The notes under the pieces: generated by a model
Databases searched by the model: none
The model's input: only the letters and a program-made list of their open reading frames with translations
Told to the model about the DNA's origin: nothing
Shown: piece by piece, positions 48,901 to 60,100 of the stretch
Numbering within the stretch: the stretch's first letter is position 1
How the letters are laid out: each line of letters opens with the position of its first letter
Position numbers and translations under genes: made by a program
NCBI RefSeq assembly: GCF_000004195.4
Contig: NC_030683.2
Span: 2,872,133 to 2,936,132 of the forward strand
Reading direction: 5' to 3'
Source: Xenopus tropicalis
Lineage: Eukaryota > Chordata > Amphibia > Anura > Pipidae
Length of the DNA stretch: 64,000 nucleotides

Positions 48901-50857
48901 TGGCATTGCTTGCTACAGCCAAGTTTATTATCTACAAGGACTCCAAGCTCCTTCTCCATTATGGATTTGCCTAGTGCAGTCCCTTTAAGGGTATAAGTGG
49001 GGGCATATTTTTACATCCCAGGTGCATGACCTTACATTTATCCACATTAAATCTCATCTGCCACTTAGCTGCCCAGATTGCCAGTTTGTCAAGATTCTTC
49101 TGCAAGTTGCCACACCCTGGGTAGAACTGGGCTGCAGAGTTTTGTGCCATCTGCAAACACTGATACATTACCCATAATCCCCTCCCCTAAGTCATTTATG
49201 AACAAGTTAAACAAAAGTGGACCCAGTACAGAACTTACTCCCAGTAGAGAATGTGCCATTAACAACCCCCCTCTGTTGCCAGTTTTCTATCCATGTGAAA
49301 ACGACTTCACTAAGACCAATAGCCCTAAGCTTAGAAAGCAGTCGTTTGTGGGGAACGGTATCAAATGCTTTGGCAAAATCCAAATAGATTATATCTACTG
49401 CCCCCCCCCACTGTCCAGCTTCTTACTTACCTCATCATAAAAAGCAATTAAATTGGTCTGACATGACCTGCCCTTCATAAAGCCATGCTGATTCCTACCC
49501 ATAATGCCATTCTCCAGTACATATTTTTGTATGTGATCCCTTAACAAGCCTTCAAATAACTTGCCCACCACGGATGTCGAATTTCAGGCCTATAATTGCC
49601 CGGCTGGGATCTTACTCCCTGTATAAATATAGGAAAGACATTCGCCTTCTTCCAATCTACTATTAATATACTTAAAAAACTTTTTGGGGTTAGTTTTAGC
49701 CTCGGCCGCGATGCGCTCCTCATTTTCTATCTTTGCCTTCCGGATTGCTGTTTTACATCACTTGTTATAGTGTTTATATTCATTAAACACTGTCCCCTCT
49801 GACTTATATTTCTTAAAAGCTTTCTAGGTTTTGTCTCACCTAGTAACCCATAGCAACCAGTTAGATGTTCTTTTCAGTTAATGCTACCTGCTGATTGTTG
49901 CTAAGGGTTTTACTGAGTAGTAATATTATGACCATTAGTTATATAACCCCCGCACTGTGCAAGAAAAAAAAAGGTATTGGGCAGATGATAATTTAGACTG
50001 GGGCAGTTACTGAGTTGAGGCCCTTGTGCTGGTTGCCTAGGAACTCTCTTACCCCCTTTCATTTGGTTGGGCAGGAAAGAGATGATCGCTGCCCAGAGAG
50101 AATATAAGAAGAAGAAAGCGCTAAAGAAAGCCCAGAGAATAAAGGAGCTGGAGCAGGAGAGGGAAGACCAGAAGGTGAAATGGCAGCAGTTCAATAACAA
50201 AGCCTACTCCAAAAACAAGAAAGGCCAGGTAAGGTTCTGCCTGCCCTGTATTCCTACCTTCATATTGGGTTATGTTTATTATTGTAAGCCCTGCTGCCCT
50301 CTAGTGGTTAAATACAACTCATGGCTGGTTGGAGGATCATGGGATTGATCATAACACCTTGGCCTTGTTCTATGGCTACACTGTTCCCTCTCCTGTACCT
50401 GAGCCCACTGACTAACTTGCCTCTTTCCATTCTTACTCAGCACGTAGCTGTGTAATTGCCCCTGGGCTGCCAGTTATATGTGCCTGTGAGAATATTAACC
50501 TTTCTATTGAACTTGTGTGAGTGTTTCTTGTGTTACATCAAGGCCAGTCAGTAATGGCCACAGACCTGGGCATTTAGCTGTGTGTCCGGCTGAGAGAGAG
50601 AGGCTTTTGGCTCTCCTAGAACTTATCCTTTTATTGGCTACGGCCCAATTATCCCCTGGGCAGAGGACGTTCTGCCATTCTCGGATGTTTCCATTCTGAC
50701 CCATCTGCTCTTGTTTCAGGTCAAGAGAAGTATCTTTGCCTCCCCCGAGAGTGTGACAGGGAAGGTGGGAGTGGGCACGTGTGGCATTGCAGACAAACCC
50801 ATGACACAGTACCAGGATACGTCCAAATACAACGTGCGGCACCTCATGCCCCAGTGA
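42835..50857 (+). CDS. smndc1: SMNDC1 / SPF30, Tudor-domain splicing factor, full coding region in five exons
   Basis: Coding exons are 42835-42954, 44540-44682, 45060-45221, 50075-50228 and 50720-50857 (TGA). They sum to 717 bp, or 238 residues plus stop, equal to the human length I recall. All introns are GT-AG and the phases join cleanly. SMNDC1 is a nuclear factor needed for pre-spliceosome maturation; its Tudor domain binds symmetrically dimethylated arginine on Sm and other splicing proteins. An N-terminal helical segment (about 1-52) is followed by an acidic/Ser linker, the Tudor domain (about 72-131), and a Lys/Glu-rich helix with an NLS-like run KKKKALKKAQR. The C-terminus (CGIADKPMTQYQDTSKYNVR) closely matches mammalian SMNDC1. 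The expected aromatic cage W83, Y90, F108 and Y111 is present. Residue 89 is Trp where I recall Cys in human. The start ATG lies immediately after the splice acceptor. Confidence 0.96.
42955..44539. other. SMNDC1 intron 2
   Basis: No second gene is visible. Several 70-100 codon open frames lack domains. A scrap TTAGATTGTAAGCTCTTGA at about 43661 resembles an L2-like tail. Confidence 0.6.
44540..44682 (+). CDS. smndc1: SMNDC1 coding exon 2 (residues 41-88, start of Tudor domain)
   Basis: Acceptor TTGTCTTTCAG, donor CA|GTAAGT. The exon encodes EVIELTKDLLSSQPSE, a variable acidic linker, then WKVGEKCMAVWSDDG with cage residue W83. It ends in phase 2. Confidence 0.95.
45060..45221 (+). CDS. smndc1: SMNDC1 coding exon 3 (Tudor core, residues 88-142)
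   Basis: Acceptor ATCTTTACAG, donor AA|GTATGT. The exon encodes WYEAEIEEIDEENGTAAI and then TFAGYGNAEV, which supply cage residues Y90, F108 and Y111, followed by the EEGRKAKEDSG linker. Phase is 2 in and 2 out. Confidence 0.95.
45420..49830 (-). mobile_element. Degenerate CR1/L2-type LINE in SMNDC1 intron 4, with an internal 41-bp array
   Basis: Minus-strand reading from 49830 downwards gives LINE ORF2 words in order. They are DWKKANVFPIFIQGVRSQPG, then LGPLLFNLFINDLGEG and FADGTKL (catalytic box, 49141-49157). Further on come LDKLAIWAAKWQMRFNVDKC, LGVLVDNKLGCSKQCQ, RPHLEYAVQFWSPVLKRDII and QRRATKLVKGMESLSYG. Frameshifts separate them. The second Asp of the usual FADD is Gly, so the copy is dead. 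The 3' region continues to about 45420 and is interrupted by the 41-bp array at 45530-48297, whose unit is taken from this same 3' sequence. Confidence 0.88.
45530..48297 (-). repeat. 41-bp array expanded from the LINE 3' region, about 66 copies
   Basis: The unit is CCCTCACTTGTACTGAGAGC followed by TATCCCCCCTACCCCTGTATT (41 bp; copies at 45581 and 45622). The flanks show its origin. The left side reads CCAGTCCCTGGGGCAACTTG into TACTAAGAGCTATCTCCCAT, and the right side exits from CCTGTATTCCCTCACTTG into CTAAATACTTATCCAGCCCC, which is continuous LINE sequence. Confidence 0.93.
49831..50074. other. Remainder of SMNDC1 intron 4
   Basis: Holds a scrap CTAGTAACCCATAGCAACCA shared with about 2439 and ends in the acceptor of SMNDC1 coding exon 4. 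Confidence 0.5.
50075..50228 (+). CDS. smndc1: SMNDC1 coding exon 4 (Lys-rich helix, residues 142-193)
   Basis: Acceptor TTGGGCAG, donor CAG|GTAAGG. It encodes KEMIAAQREYKKKKALKKAQ and a highly charged helix, with the likely nuclear localisation signal. It follows the 4.85-kb intron 4 that holds the LINE and the 41-bp array. Confidence 0.95.
50720..50857 (+). CDS. smndc1: SMNDC1 terminal coding exon (residues 194-238)
   Basis: Acceptor CTTGTTTCAG and stop TGA at 50855-50857. It encodes VKRSIFASPESVTGKVGVGT and a C-terminus ending in NVRHLMPQ, nearly identical to what I recall of mammalian SMNDC1. Confidence 0.95.
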   Translation, partial: VKRSIFASPESVTGKVGVGTCGIADKPMTQYQDTSKYNVRHLMPQ

Positions 50858-52375
50858 CGGCGGGACTGGCCGGACGGATTCTCTGCTGGGCTTTGCATTT
50901 TATCAATATATTTTTCTAAAACTAAATTATTGGCTGTTGTATGAGGAACATCGAGGCGGCGGTCTCCTTTCACTTTAAGAACTGTCTCCTCTGATTTCAT
51001 GTCCCTCTCTCAGCCGCAAGAGTGATGGACTGGGGGTGCAAGGTGATTAATGTGCCCGATGCCCCCCACTTACAGGATGCAAATCTGTCACCTCTTTACC
51101 TGCAGCACCGATGCTCTTTGGACTCAGCGTGGGGGGGTCTGCCCTGTTTGGTCATTTGTGCCCCAGGGGTAGGGTTCTGCAGGGTCACGTACTGGCAGCA
51201 TCTAATGGAGACACAGTGCACAATGGGTTAAATGATGGGGCATTTGGTGCCCAGTTAAAAGCACAAAGCTAGAGGTTGACAAACTGTTGGTCGTTCCTAG
51301 CCGCTGTTGGGATGCGGTGCTGCCTGCTAGGGTGATCGCTAGGGATTTACCTACCATAGTTACGGAAGTTGTGTGCCAGGTACCCTAGCTCTATTTAAAG
51401 CTGAACCCCCCCAGTTTAGGATTCCCACACAGACCAAAGCTTGATGCTGATTCTGGTCGCTCCGCGTAAGCTGCCATATTGGGTATTTGGGCAGCCCGTC
51501 ATTCTGTATCCACTCGCTGACCCACACAGGCCAATAAATCCTCCGCCGGCCGGCCTGCCCAATATCTGGCCTAATAGATAGCAACTGAGCAGGTTTCATG
51601 TTCTTGCCCAATGGGATGTCGATGCAGGTTTAATCCACCTACAGGCCCCGCTCTATGGGTCAGCGATGGGATCAGCCCAAGGTGGCCAAACAAGTGGATC
51701 GGGCAGTGATTGGCCAATCCGCCGCCACAAGAGAAGGTTCCTGTCCGTTCCTCATACACAGTTGTAATTTGTGTAACAGTCGTAGGGCGAGCGCGTGGGC
51801 TGCGTGCCCTGTATATATATCGTTTTTGTACATAAAAGTCTCGTGGGTAACGATTGTGAGTTTGTTTTAATCCCGTGTGTAAATAGGGAATTGCCATTTT
51901 GTTACTAGAAAGCCCCTTGCAGGGGTTAAACCTTAATAGCCCTCCCACTCCATCCTCTCTCCTCCTGTGTGGTGCTAATACGCCCCCTAGAGTCCAGTAG
52001 CTCTAGCGCTTCTAATGAGAAGCTGATTGGCCGGGTTCCGTGCCTGATGTTCTGGACAATATTTAGCCGGGGCGGGAGGCTAATTTGGTAGCAGGGAACG
52101 TCCTGTGTGTTGGTTCCAGGGAAGAGCGAGTACAGAGTGTCCTGTGCAGATGCCAGCTGTGCCCCCCCTCATTGCCTGACCCGGTGCCAACGTATCCCTG
52201 CGCCTCACTGCTTCCCCCCCCCCCGGGCACTCTGGGTTTGTCTTTCTGACACCAACTGTACATTTTCCTATTGTAACTAAATGATGTTTTCTCACCTGTG
52301 GGAGGGGCAACATGGCGGGGGGTGGGGGGGGCGTGTTTTGTAAAACTGAAGAATAAAGGTTTCTTGTGCCAGACC
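50858..52375 (+). other. smndc1: Probable SMNDC1 3' UTR with two candidate poly(A) signals
   Basis: Downstream of the SMNDC1 stop the sequence is unique until the 112-bp satellite at about 52460. AATAAA occurs at 51533-51538 and at 52352-52357; the latter is followed by TTTCTTGTG and would give a 1.5-kb 3' UTR. A piece around 51600-51760 resembles the GTGGCC-type foldback repeats seen elsewhere in the window. Which site is used cannot be told from sequence. Confidence 0.5.
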
Positions 52376-52459
52376 CCCTGTATCCAATGGGCTTCTGTCC
52401 AAAAATGGTCCGAAAACCTGTGTTGTTGCCTTATTCTAGGCAGCTTACCAATATCCATT

Positions 52460-52940
52460 AATTTCCTTTGCACTGCTGGTTCTGACTCCTGATACAACTC
52501 CCCAATACCCATTCATTCCTCATTCTCACTGGGTTTATAGTTATGTGTCACTGTCACTGTGTCTGTCCCTTTCCCTTCTCTGCACTGCTGGTTCTGACTC
52601 CTGATACAACTCCCCAATATCCATTCATTCCTCATTCTCACTGGGTTTATAGTTATGTGTCACTGTCACTGTGTCTGTCCCTTTCCCTTCCCTGCACTGC
52701 TGGTTCTGACTCCTGATACAACTCCCCAATATCCATTCATTCCTCATTCTCACTGGGTTTATAGTTATGTGTAACTGTCACTGTGTCTGTCCCTTTCCCT
52801 TCCCTGCACTGCTGGTTCTGACTCCTGATACAACTCCCCAATACCCATTCATTCCTCATTCTCACTGGGTTTATAGTTATGTGTCACTGTCCCTTTCCCT
52901 TCCCTGCACTGCTGGTTCTGACTCCTGATACAACTTCCCA
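52460..52940 (+). repeat. 112-bp satellite, locus 2 of 3, about 4.3 clean copies
   Basis: CACTGCTGGTTCTGACTCCT recurs at 52471, 52583, 52695 and 52807 (112 bp each) and at 52907 (a 12-bp deletion). Same monomer and orientation as 5455-6985, inverted relative to 59757-61242. It lies just beyond the SMNDC1 3' end. Confidence 0.96.
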
Positions 52941-53143
52941 GTGGTGGGGAGACAATAGGGCAAAATTTAAGGTTTAAATGAAATAAAGTGTAAGTTCCAG
53001 CTGCTTGGGATGGACAGGGGGTGCTGGGAGTTACAGCTGAGGGGCTTTACCCCACCCACTGCCCCTGCTATAATATTGGGGTACAGCCTGTTCTGCCTGA
53101 GGTGCTGCCAGACACTTCCCTCCTCTGATGCCTTACTGGCTTG

Positions 53144-53522
53144 TTAAAGGGGTGGGGTCACCTTTCAGTTAACTTTTAGTATATTATAGAATGGCCAATT
53201 CTAAACGACTTTTCGATTTATTCCAGTTATCAAATGTGGGTCACTGACCCCGGCAGCTAAAACCTATTTCTCTGTGATTGTTACTTTTTATTATTTTTCA
53301 TTCTATTCAGCCCCTCTCCTATAAATGTCTCTCATTCAAACCACTCCCTGGTTGCTAAGGTAATTTGGACCCTAGCAACCAGATAGCTGCTGAAACTTCA
53401 AAAAGTGAAATAATTACAAAACCACAAATAATTTGCAATTGGTCTTCATTTTTTATTATCTCAGAATATTACTCTCTACATCATACTAAAACTTAACTCA
53501 AAGGTGAACAGCCCCTTTTATG
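53144..53522. mobile_element. T2-type MITE (TTAA, AGGGG ends)
   Basis: The left end TTAAAGGGGTGGGGTCACCT and the right end AAAGGTGAACAGCCCCTTTT form an inverted pair. Inside are GGTTGCTAAGGTAATTTGGA and CAGAATATTACTCTCTACAT, a layout common for amphibian MITEs of this type. The right TTAA is mutated. Confidence 0.7.
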
Positions 53523-53859
53523 AAGTTGATCTTCTTACCCCACCATGTGAATGAATCCGCCCCCGGGGCGGCTGAGAGCCGGAGTAGCACAAACACATGC
53601 GCTGAGCCCAAAATAACCCCCGTGGGGCCGTTAAGATGAGGATTTGTGCTAATCTGGTGCCCTTAATCCACTCGGCCAAAGCCCCGCAGGCTCCTCAGCA
53701 GCCCCCGTGTCTGCCCACTAAGGCACCAAGTAACCGGCGTCTGGGGCCTGACAGTGGCATAAGGAGAAGGGATCGGCCCATCCATTTGTTCTGGGAGTTC
53801 CTGTCGTCCCTTTACTTCCACTGGGGCCTCTCTAGTCCAGAGCAGCCCCCATGGGAACA

Positions 53860-54490
53860 GTTGCTCCCATTCAGCCACAAGGGCATTAGTGAGGTTGGGC
53901 AGTGATGTTGGGGGTCAGGCTCACAGTCGGGGTTCCATCCCACAGGGGGTCAGTTGGGTTGCCCGTCCCCTTGCTGCTATAACTGCCCCTGCCCTTCTGG
54001 GAAGGTTCCCACTAGATGGTGGAACAGTGTTGCTGGGAGTTGCTCCCATTCAGCCACAAGGGCATTAGTGAGGTTGGGCAGTGATGTTGGGGTCAGGCTC
54101 ACAGTCGGGGTTCCATCCCACAGGGGGTCAGTTGGGTCCCCCTCCCCTTGTTGCTATAACTGCCCCTGCCCTTCTGGGAAGGTTCCCACTAGATGGTGGA
54201 ACAGTGTTGCTGGGAGTTGCTCCCATTCAGCCACAAGGGCATTAGTGAGGTTGGGCAGTGATGTTGGGGGTCAGGCTCACAGTCGGGGTTCCATCCCACA
54301 GGGGGTCAGTTGGGTTGCCCCTCCCCTTGCTGCTATAACTGCCCCTGCCCTTCTGGGAAGGTTCCCACTAGATGGTGGAACAGTGTTGCTGGGAGTTGCT
54401 CCCATTCAGCCACAAGGGCATTAGTGAGGTTGGGCAGTGATGTTGGGGGTCAGGCTCACAGTCGGGGTTCCATCCCACAGGGGGGCAGTT
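53860..54490 (+). repeat. 179-bp tandem repeat, about 3.5 copies
   Basis: GTGATGTTGGGGGTCAGGCT recurs at 53902, 54081, 54259 and 54438 with minor changes. It lies between the convergent genes. Overlapping open frames repeat the same 59-60 residue block and are artefacts. Confidence 0.93.
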
Positions 54491-54924
54491 GGGTTGGGGT
54501 CAGGGCTCAGTCAGGTTCTTCCCATTCTGTACGGATCTGGCTCTGTGCATGGGGGGGATTATTGTGCTTAAACGGTAAAGGCCCCCCAAACTGTCCCACA
54601 AAGTAGGGAGCAGGGAATTGCCAGGAATGTCATTGTACCCTGTAGCCTTAAGGTTTCACCAGTACCTGGGGCCCAAACCATGGTAACAGCCCCAGCCCGT
54701 TATTCCTCCTCCTCCACCAAATGTACCCATTCAGCTCTAGAGTCCATATTAACAACGACCAATCGAATCTCTGCTTTCATTTACCCCCCCCTGTATCAGT
54801 CAGTGTGTGTAACCTGTGCCATTCTCATTTCTGATTGGTTGCTATCAGCTCAGTTTGGCCCTTATGTAATAACCTGTGATACAATACATTTCTGCCCAAT
54901 GAGAGGCCCAAGACAATTTTTCTG

Positions 54925-56942
54925 GATCACTTTATTAGTGGTGCCGGGCGGCCCGATACAGAAATAACTACAGAACCAAATAAAATAGTGAATTCAGCAA
55001 TAATAATAATAATAATAATTTAGTGTCAGAATTAAATTAGTTTCATAATTAAGTAGATAAGGCGGAGTCACATAATGCCTGTGAGTTGGATTAGGATGTG
55101 GAGGCGGAGTTTATAGCTGCCAGCCTGTGTCCCTATCTATAATTGGACTACAGTTCCCAGAAGCCACCTGGGGAAATACCATCCCAGCAGCTCTATCAGG
55201 GGGAGCCGAGGATTCTGGGATGTGGTTTGTAACAGATTAAAGGGGAACTCCACCCAAACAAACAGTGCAGCAGCCGGGCACTCTAGGTGTTCGTGCCAGA
55301 TGATTGGCCCGTGCCACAGCAGCTCTGCCACACTGTGTGCCATCCCCCCAGATACCCGGGGGCCCCGGACGTCGCACAGGTGAATGCACCTTTATTACAG
55401 TTACATTGGCTTTCAATATGAAAAAAAGCAATGTTTTGGGTGAACTTCCCCTTTAGTGGAATGTCCCCTTTAGATTTGCCCTTAAGCAGAAAGTGAGGCC
55501 TATGGGCCCCAGGAAATGGGGCGATACCTTACCCAGAATGTACCCTTCCTGCCGGAGCTGCCATAGAGTTTAGTAGCAGAATCCAGGCACGAGCACTAGA
55601 GGGTGCTGCACCCACCCATGGGTGTCACTGCCCCTGCACAGACAGGGAATTACATGTTTTGACTTGCCCTTTAGCCGCAAGATGCCCCGCCCCCTCCGAG
55701 TCTTGCTGCTTGAGCTGGGGAATAGTTAATGGGGGCAAACTCTAATCACCCCCACTCTGGGTTGGAAAGGGTTTATGGGGGAGGCAGGGGCCACAGAGGA
55801 AATAACCAATCACCGCGCCTGCGCAGAGGCACCGGTGTGCGTCCAGCCTTGGATGCCCATTGGATGGCAAAGCTCTAATAGTACAAGCTGGGAGGGGCAA
55901 GCTGTGCCCCGCCCCCACAGAGTAAAAACTGCTCTCACTGCCCCGTAGGGGGCAGCGGAACGCACCGACCATTAGACAACTTACAAAGTTGAACATAAAC
56001 TTGTCTAGAAGACAGTCCCACGTACGTGGCCAGGTAAGTACACCTGAGGGGCCCGCCCACTTACTGCACCTAGTGAGGGGCGGAGCCTTGCAACTCAATG
56101 CTCCCTTTCATAGTGTAGGGCTTTGTGTCCCAAGCCTGCCCGCCAGTAACGCAGGGCAGGGGATTCTGGGAAGGCAGAGGGTGGAGCCACTGTATCACAT
56201 GACCAAGAAAACAATAAATTAAACACAAAGAAGAAAGGAAACGGGGATCCAAGGCACCAATTGTCACCGCGGTGATGTCATCGTGATGTCACTACTTATA
56301 TATTATTCCATCTTCTCACATTAAAAATATTCTCTTTTATCTGCAAAAATAATTTAAGGGAGTGCTACGGGGAGACCCGGAAGAACCGCCGCGCCCCGGG
56401 TTCTGGAAGTCCATCCGGAAGGATTAGCAGCCGTGGGGGTATTTGTGCATTTACTGCCACCGGACTACAGCCCCCAGCATGCCCCAAAGAGCTGCATGAT
56501 GGGACGGCCCAGCTTAGAGATCCACCCAGTTAGATCGGAACCTGAAGGAACCCAATAAGATCCCAGGGACAAACGAATCTGTATAAAGACACAGTTCAAG
56601 GGAGGCTTGTGATTGGTCCACAGAGCGTGGAAGCCATTTTGGTTTAGCTGCCACTCGTGGGTTGGGCCTGAGGGGCAGAACCAGGCTCTTCACATTGCAG
56701 AGACAAGAGGATGGGTCGATGGTTTCTTATTCTTTAGCAGCAACACAAACATATGGGCCGGTACCTTCCAACCGAGGTCCGGATCTTCCCCAGCGCAGAA
56801 CCCCCCGGCGCTGTAGCAGCTGTGTCACCCCCAGTAAGGGACCTGTGCTTGGGGGGGGGGGGTACGGGAGCTTTTGGTCCCAGATATTCAGGAGTCCTGC
56901 TGAGCTGCCATTTGTGCCCCCCAATACGTGCCCCGCTGGGCT
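54925..56942 (-). other. mxi1: Probable MXI1 3' UTR, candidate poly(A) signal at 54936-54931
   Basis: Mostly unique sequence follows the MXI1 stop on the minus strand. A minus-strand AATAAA at 54936-54931 would give a 2-kb 3' UTR, similar in size to mammalian MXI1. ACTACAnnTCCCAGnnnnC motifs lie at 55147-55165 and 56464-56483, and an (ATA)n run lies at about 55002-55018. The convergent gap to the last SMNDC1 poly(A) candidate is about 2.5 kb. Confidence 0.45.
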
Positions 56943-57112
56943 CTAGGAGGTAAAGCACAACTTGATGCTGGCGCTGGAGTAGCCCTCGTCGCTGCCCAGG
57001 CTCTGCATGCTGCTCTGGTCGTCCAGGTCACTGATACTGGCGCTGCTGGTACCGGTACTGCCCACCTCCAGCTGGGACAATTCTGTGCTCTCAACGTCCA
57101 CTTCAATCTCCT
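56943..57112 (-). CDS. mxi1: MXI1 terminal coding exon (acidic tail)
   Basis: Acceptor TCCCTGCAG, stop TAG at 56945-56943, 170 bp. It encodes [17 protein letters not shown] and the conserved [14 protein letters not shown], ending in LCFTS, which is the MXI1-type terminus. Confidence 0.93.
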
Positions 57113-60100
57113 CTGCAGGGAAGAACAACATGGCGGGTCAGGGGTTAAAGTACGTACGGAACCAACCCATGGGTCCCAATGCTATGGCATCATACGGCAC
57201 AGCGTGAGGTCACAATGGGGCGTGGTTTGTGTGGGATTGGCTGCATTCATGGGGAATGGGGAGGAGCTTGTGTGGGTCTGAGGGCATTAAAGGAACAGTA
57301 ACACCAAAAAATGAAAGTGTATAAAAGTAACTAAAATATAATGTGCTGCTGTCTGCACTGGTAAAAGTTGTGTGTTTACTTCAGAAAGTCTACTATAATT
57401 TATATAAATAAGCTGCTGTGTAGCCATGGAGGCAGCCATTCAAAGGAGAAAAGGCACAGGCACATAGCAGATAACAGATAAAACACTATTGTATTCTACA
57501 GAGCTTATCTGTTATCTGCTATGTAACCTGTGCCTTTTCTCCTTTTTTCCAGCTTGAATGGCTGCCCCCGGGGCTACACAGCAGGGTATTTATATAAATT
57601 ATAGTAGTGTTTCTGTAGCAAACACCCCAGCTGTACCGGTGCAGGAACGGCTGCCCCCGGGGCTACACAGCGGGGTATTTATATAAACTATAGTAGGGTT
57701 TCTGTAGCAAACACCCCAGCTGTACCGGTGCAGGAACGGCTGCCCCCGGGGCTACACAGCGGGGTATTTATATAAACTATAGTAGGGTTTCTGTAGCAAA
57801 CACCCCAGCTGTACCGGTGCAGGAACGGCTGCCCCCGGGGCTACACAGCGGGGTATTTATATAAACTATAGTAGGGTTTCTGTAGCAAACACCCCAGCTG
57901 TACCAGTGCAGGAATGGCTGCCCCCGGGGGCTACACAGCGGGTATTTATATAAACTATAGTAGGGTTTCTGTAGCAAACACCCCAGCTGTACCAGTGCAG
58001 GAATGGCTGCCCCCGGGGCTACACAGCGGGGTATTTATATAAACTATAGTAGGGTTTCTGTAGCAAACACCCCAGCTGTACCAGTGCAGGAATGGCTGCC
58101 CCCGGGGCTACACAGCGGGGTATTTATATAAACTATAGTAGGGTTTCTGTAGCAAACACCCCAGCTGTACCAGTGCAGGAATGGCTGCCCCCGGGGCTAC
58201 ACAGCGGGGTATTTATATAAACTATAGTAGGGTTTCTGTAGCAAACACCCCAGCTGTACCAGTGCAGGAATGGCTGCCCCCGGGGCTACACAGCGGGGTA
58301 TTTATATAAACTATAGTAGTGTTACTGTAACAAACACACTTTCATTTTTTGGTGTTACTGTTCCTTTAATGGGGAATGGTGAGCATGAGTGTGATTGGGT
58401 TCATACATGGGGAGGAGCTTCAGTGCAATTGGGTTCATACATAGGGAGGAGCTTTCAGCCAAAGGGAAATCAAAACAGAACCTGTGGCTTGGATTTGGGT
58501 CGGAGGTTTCATGACAAGCTAACGAGGGAGCCAATTACCTCTCTCAGAGTCGGATGGGTCGGTGGAAGCGTGGGATCCGATACTGTCTGACCGCACTCTC
58601 TCTGGTTCCGTGCCGCCCTGGAGCTGCTCCAGTCTTCTCTTCAGGAACCGCTGCTCCCGCTCTAGAACCTCCAGCTGGTGCTGCCCGCGCCGGGACGTAT
58701 CTTCCAGTTTCTGGGAAGGGTAAGGGAAGTCAGTGAGAATTGCTGCAACAACCAATCACAGACAAGTTTCAATCTGCCCGAAAGGAAGACTGTGAGCTCT
58801 GTGGGTCAGGGGCGTATGGGTAATGGGTATTACACTGCCCAGTAACCCCCCGGTGTCACTGCTTGTAGCGACTCACCAGCAAATGCTGCAGTTAAAGGGA
58901 CATTCTCCCAACTGGCGGCCAATATCGGCTAAGTGGCGCCTTACCTTGATATGGAGCTTGGCCTTATTGAGCAGCCCGAGGGTTGTGTGCCGCGCGGCGT
59001 CCGACTCCAGGGGTATCAGGTCCTTTAACCGCTCCAAACACAGGCGCAAGTGGGCTCTCCTGTCGGGGGCACAATAGGAGGAGGGGTCAGATTTTAACCC
59101 TGTATTCACCAAGCATGTCTGGGGCAATTCCCTCCCGCACATTTATCTCAAATGCCCCCCCCAAAAGATGGTAACGGGGTAAAGGCCAAACAAGAATGTA
59201 AATTGATATCAGCAGAGTTGGTTCTGTTGGGCCCAGTGCCACCCGATGTTCCCATCCTGGTACAGGGGAGAAGCAACAACTGTCGGTATCGTTCTGTTCC
59301 TGTGGGGCGGGCACTGGAATGGGCAGAGAATGGGCACAGGCAGCCGCTGATTCGCTGACGGACGAGGCTCAGTTACATATTTTGCTTTTTTCTGCAGGAG
59401 GGGGCGCTGTTCCGCTGAGAGTACCCCCATACAACATCAGTCAGGATCTCTGGCCCATTCCTGGTGCCACCCAAAGGGGCCTTTATCCAGAACGGTCCCC
59501 AAACTGCACCCAAGCTGCCCCCCACATTTGGCTGAGGGTGGGGGAGGGGGTAACACAAAGTCCAGGCTACTAAAACCAGTGTCTGGCTAATTAGGAATAG
59601 TAAAAAATAACTAGTGGCCCCCATGTCTGCTCCCTGCCTGATCCCCAGGAACACACAGATATTACTGGCCCAAAGGTACTTACCGGTTCTTCTCCAGTTC
59701 ATTGTGCGTTGATCTGAAATCAGAAAGGAGAAGTGTTAGGGGCTGTAAGGAAAACGGTATTGGGGAGTCAGAACCAGCAGTGCAGGGAAGGGAAAGGGAC
59801 AGACACAGTGACAGTTACACATAACTATAAACCCAGTGAGAATGAGGAATGAATGGGTATTGGGGAGTTGTATCAGGAGTCAGAACCAGCAGTGCAGGGA
59901 AGGGAAAGGGACAGACACAGTGACAGTTACACATAACTATAAACCCAGTGAGAATGAGGAATGAATGGGTATTGGGGAGTTGTATCAGGAGTCAGAACCA
60001 GCAGTGCAGGGAAGGGAAAGGGACAGACACAGTGACAGTTACACATAACTATAAACCCAGTGAGAATGAGGGATGAATGGGTATTGGGGAGTTGTATCAG

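Noticed and set aside
49078..49440. 120-codon plus-strand frame
   Set aside because: It is the shadow of the LINE reverse transcriptase, which reads on the minus strand through the same bases.
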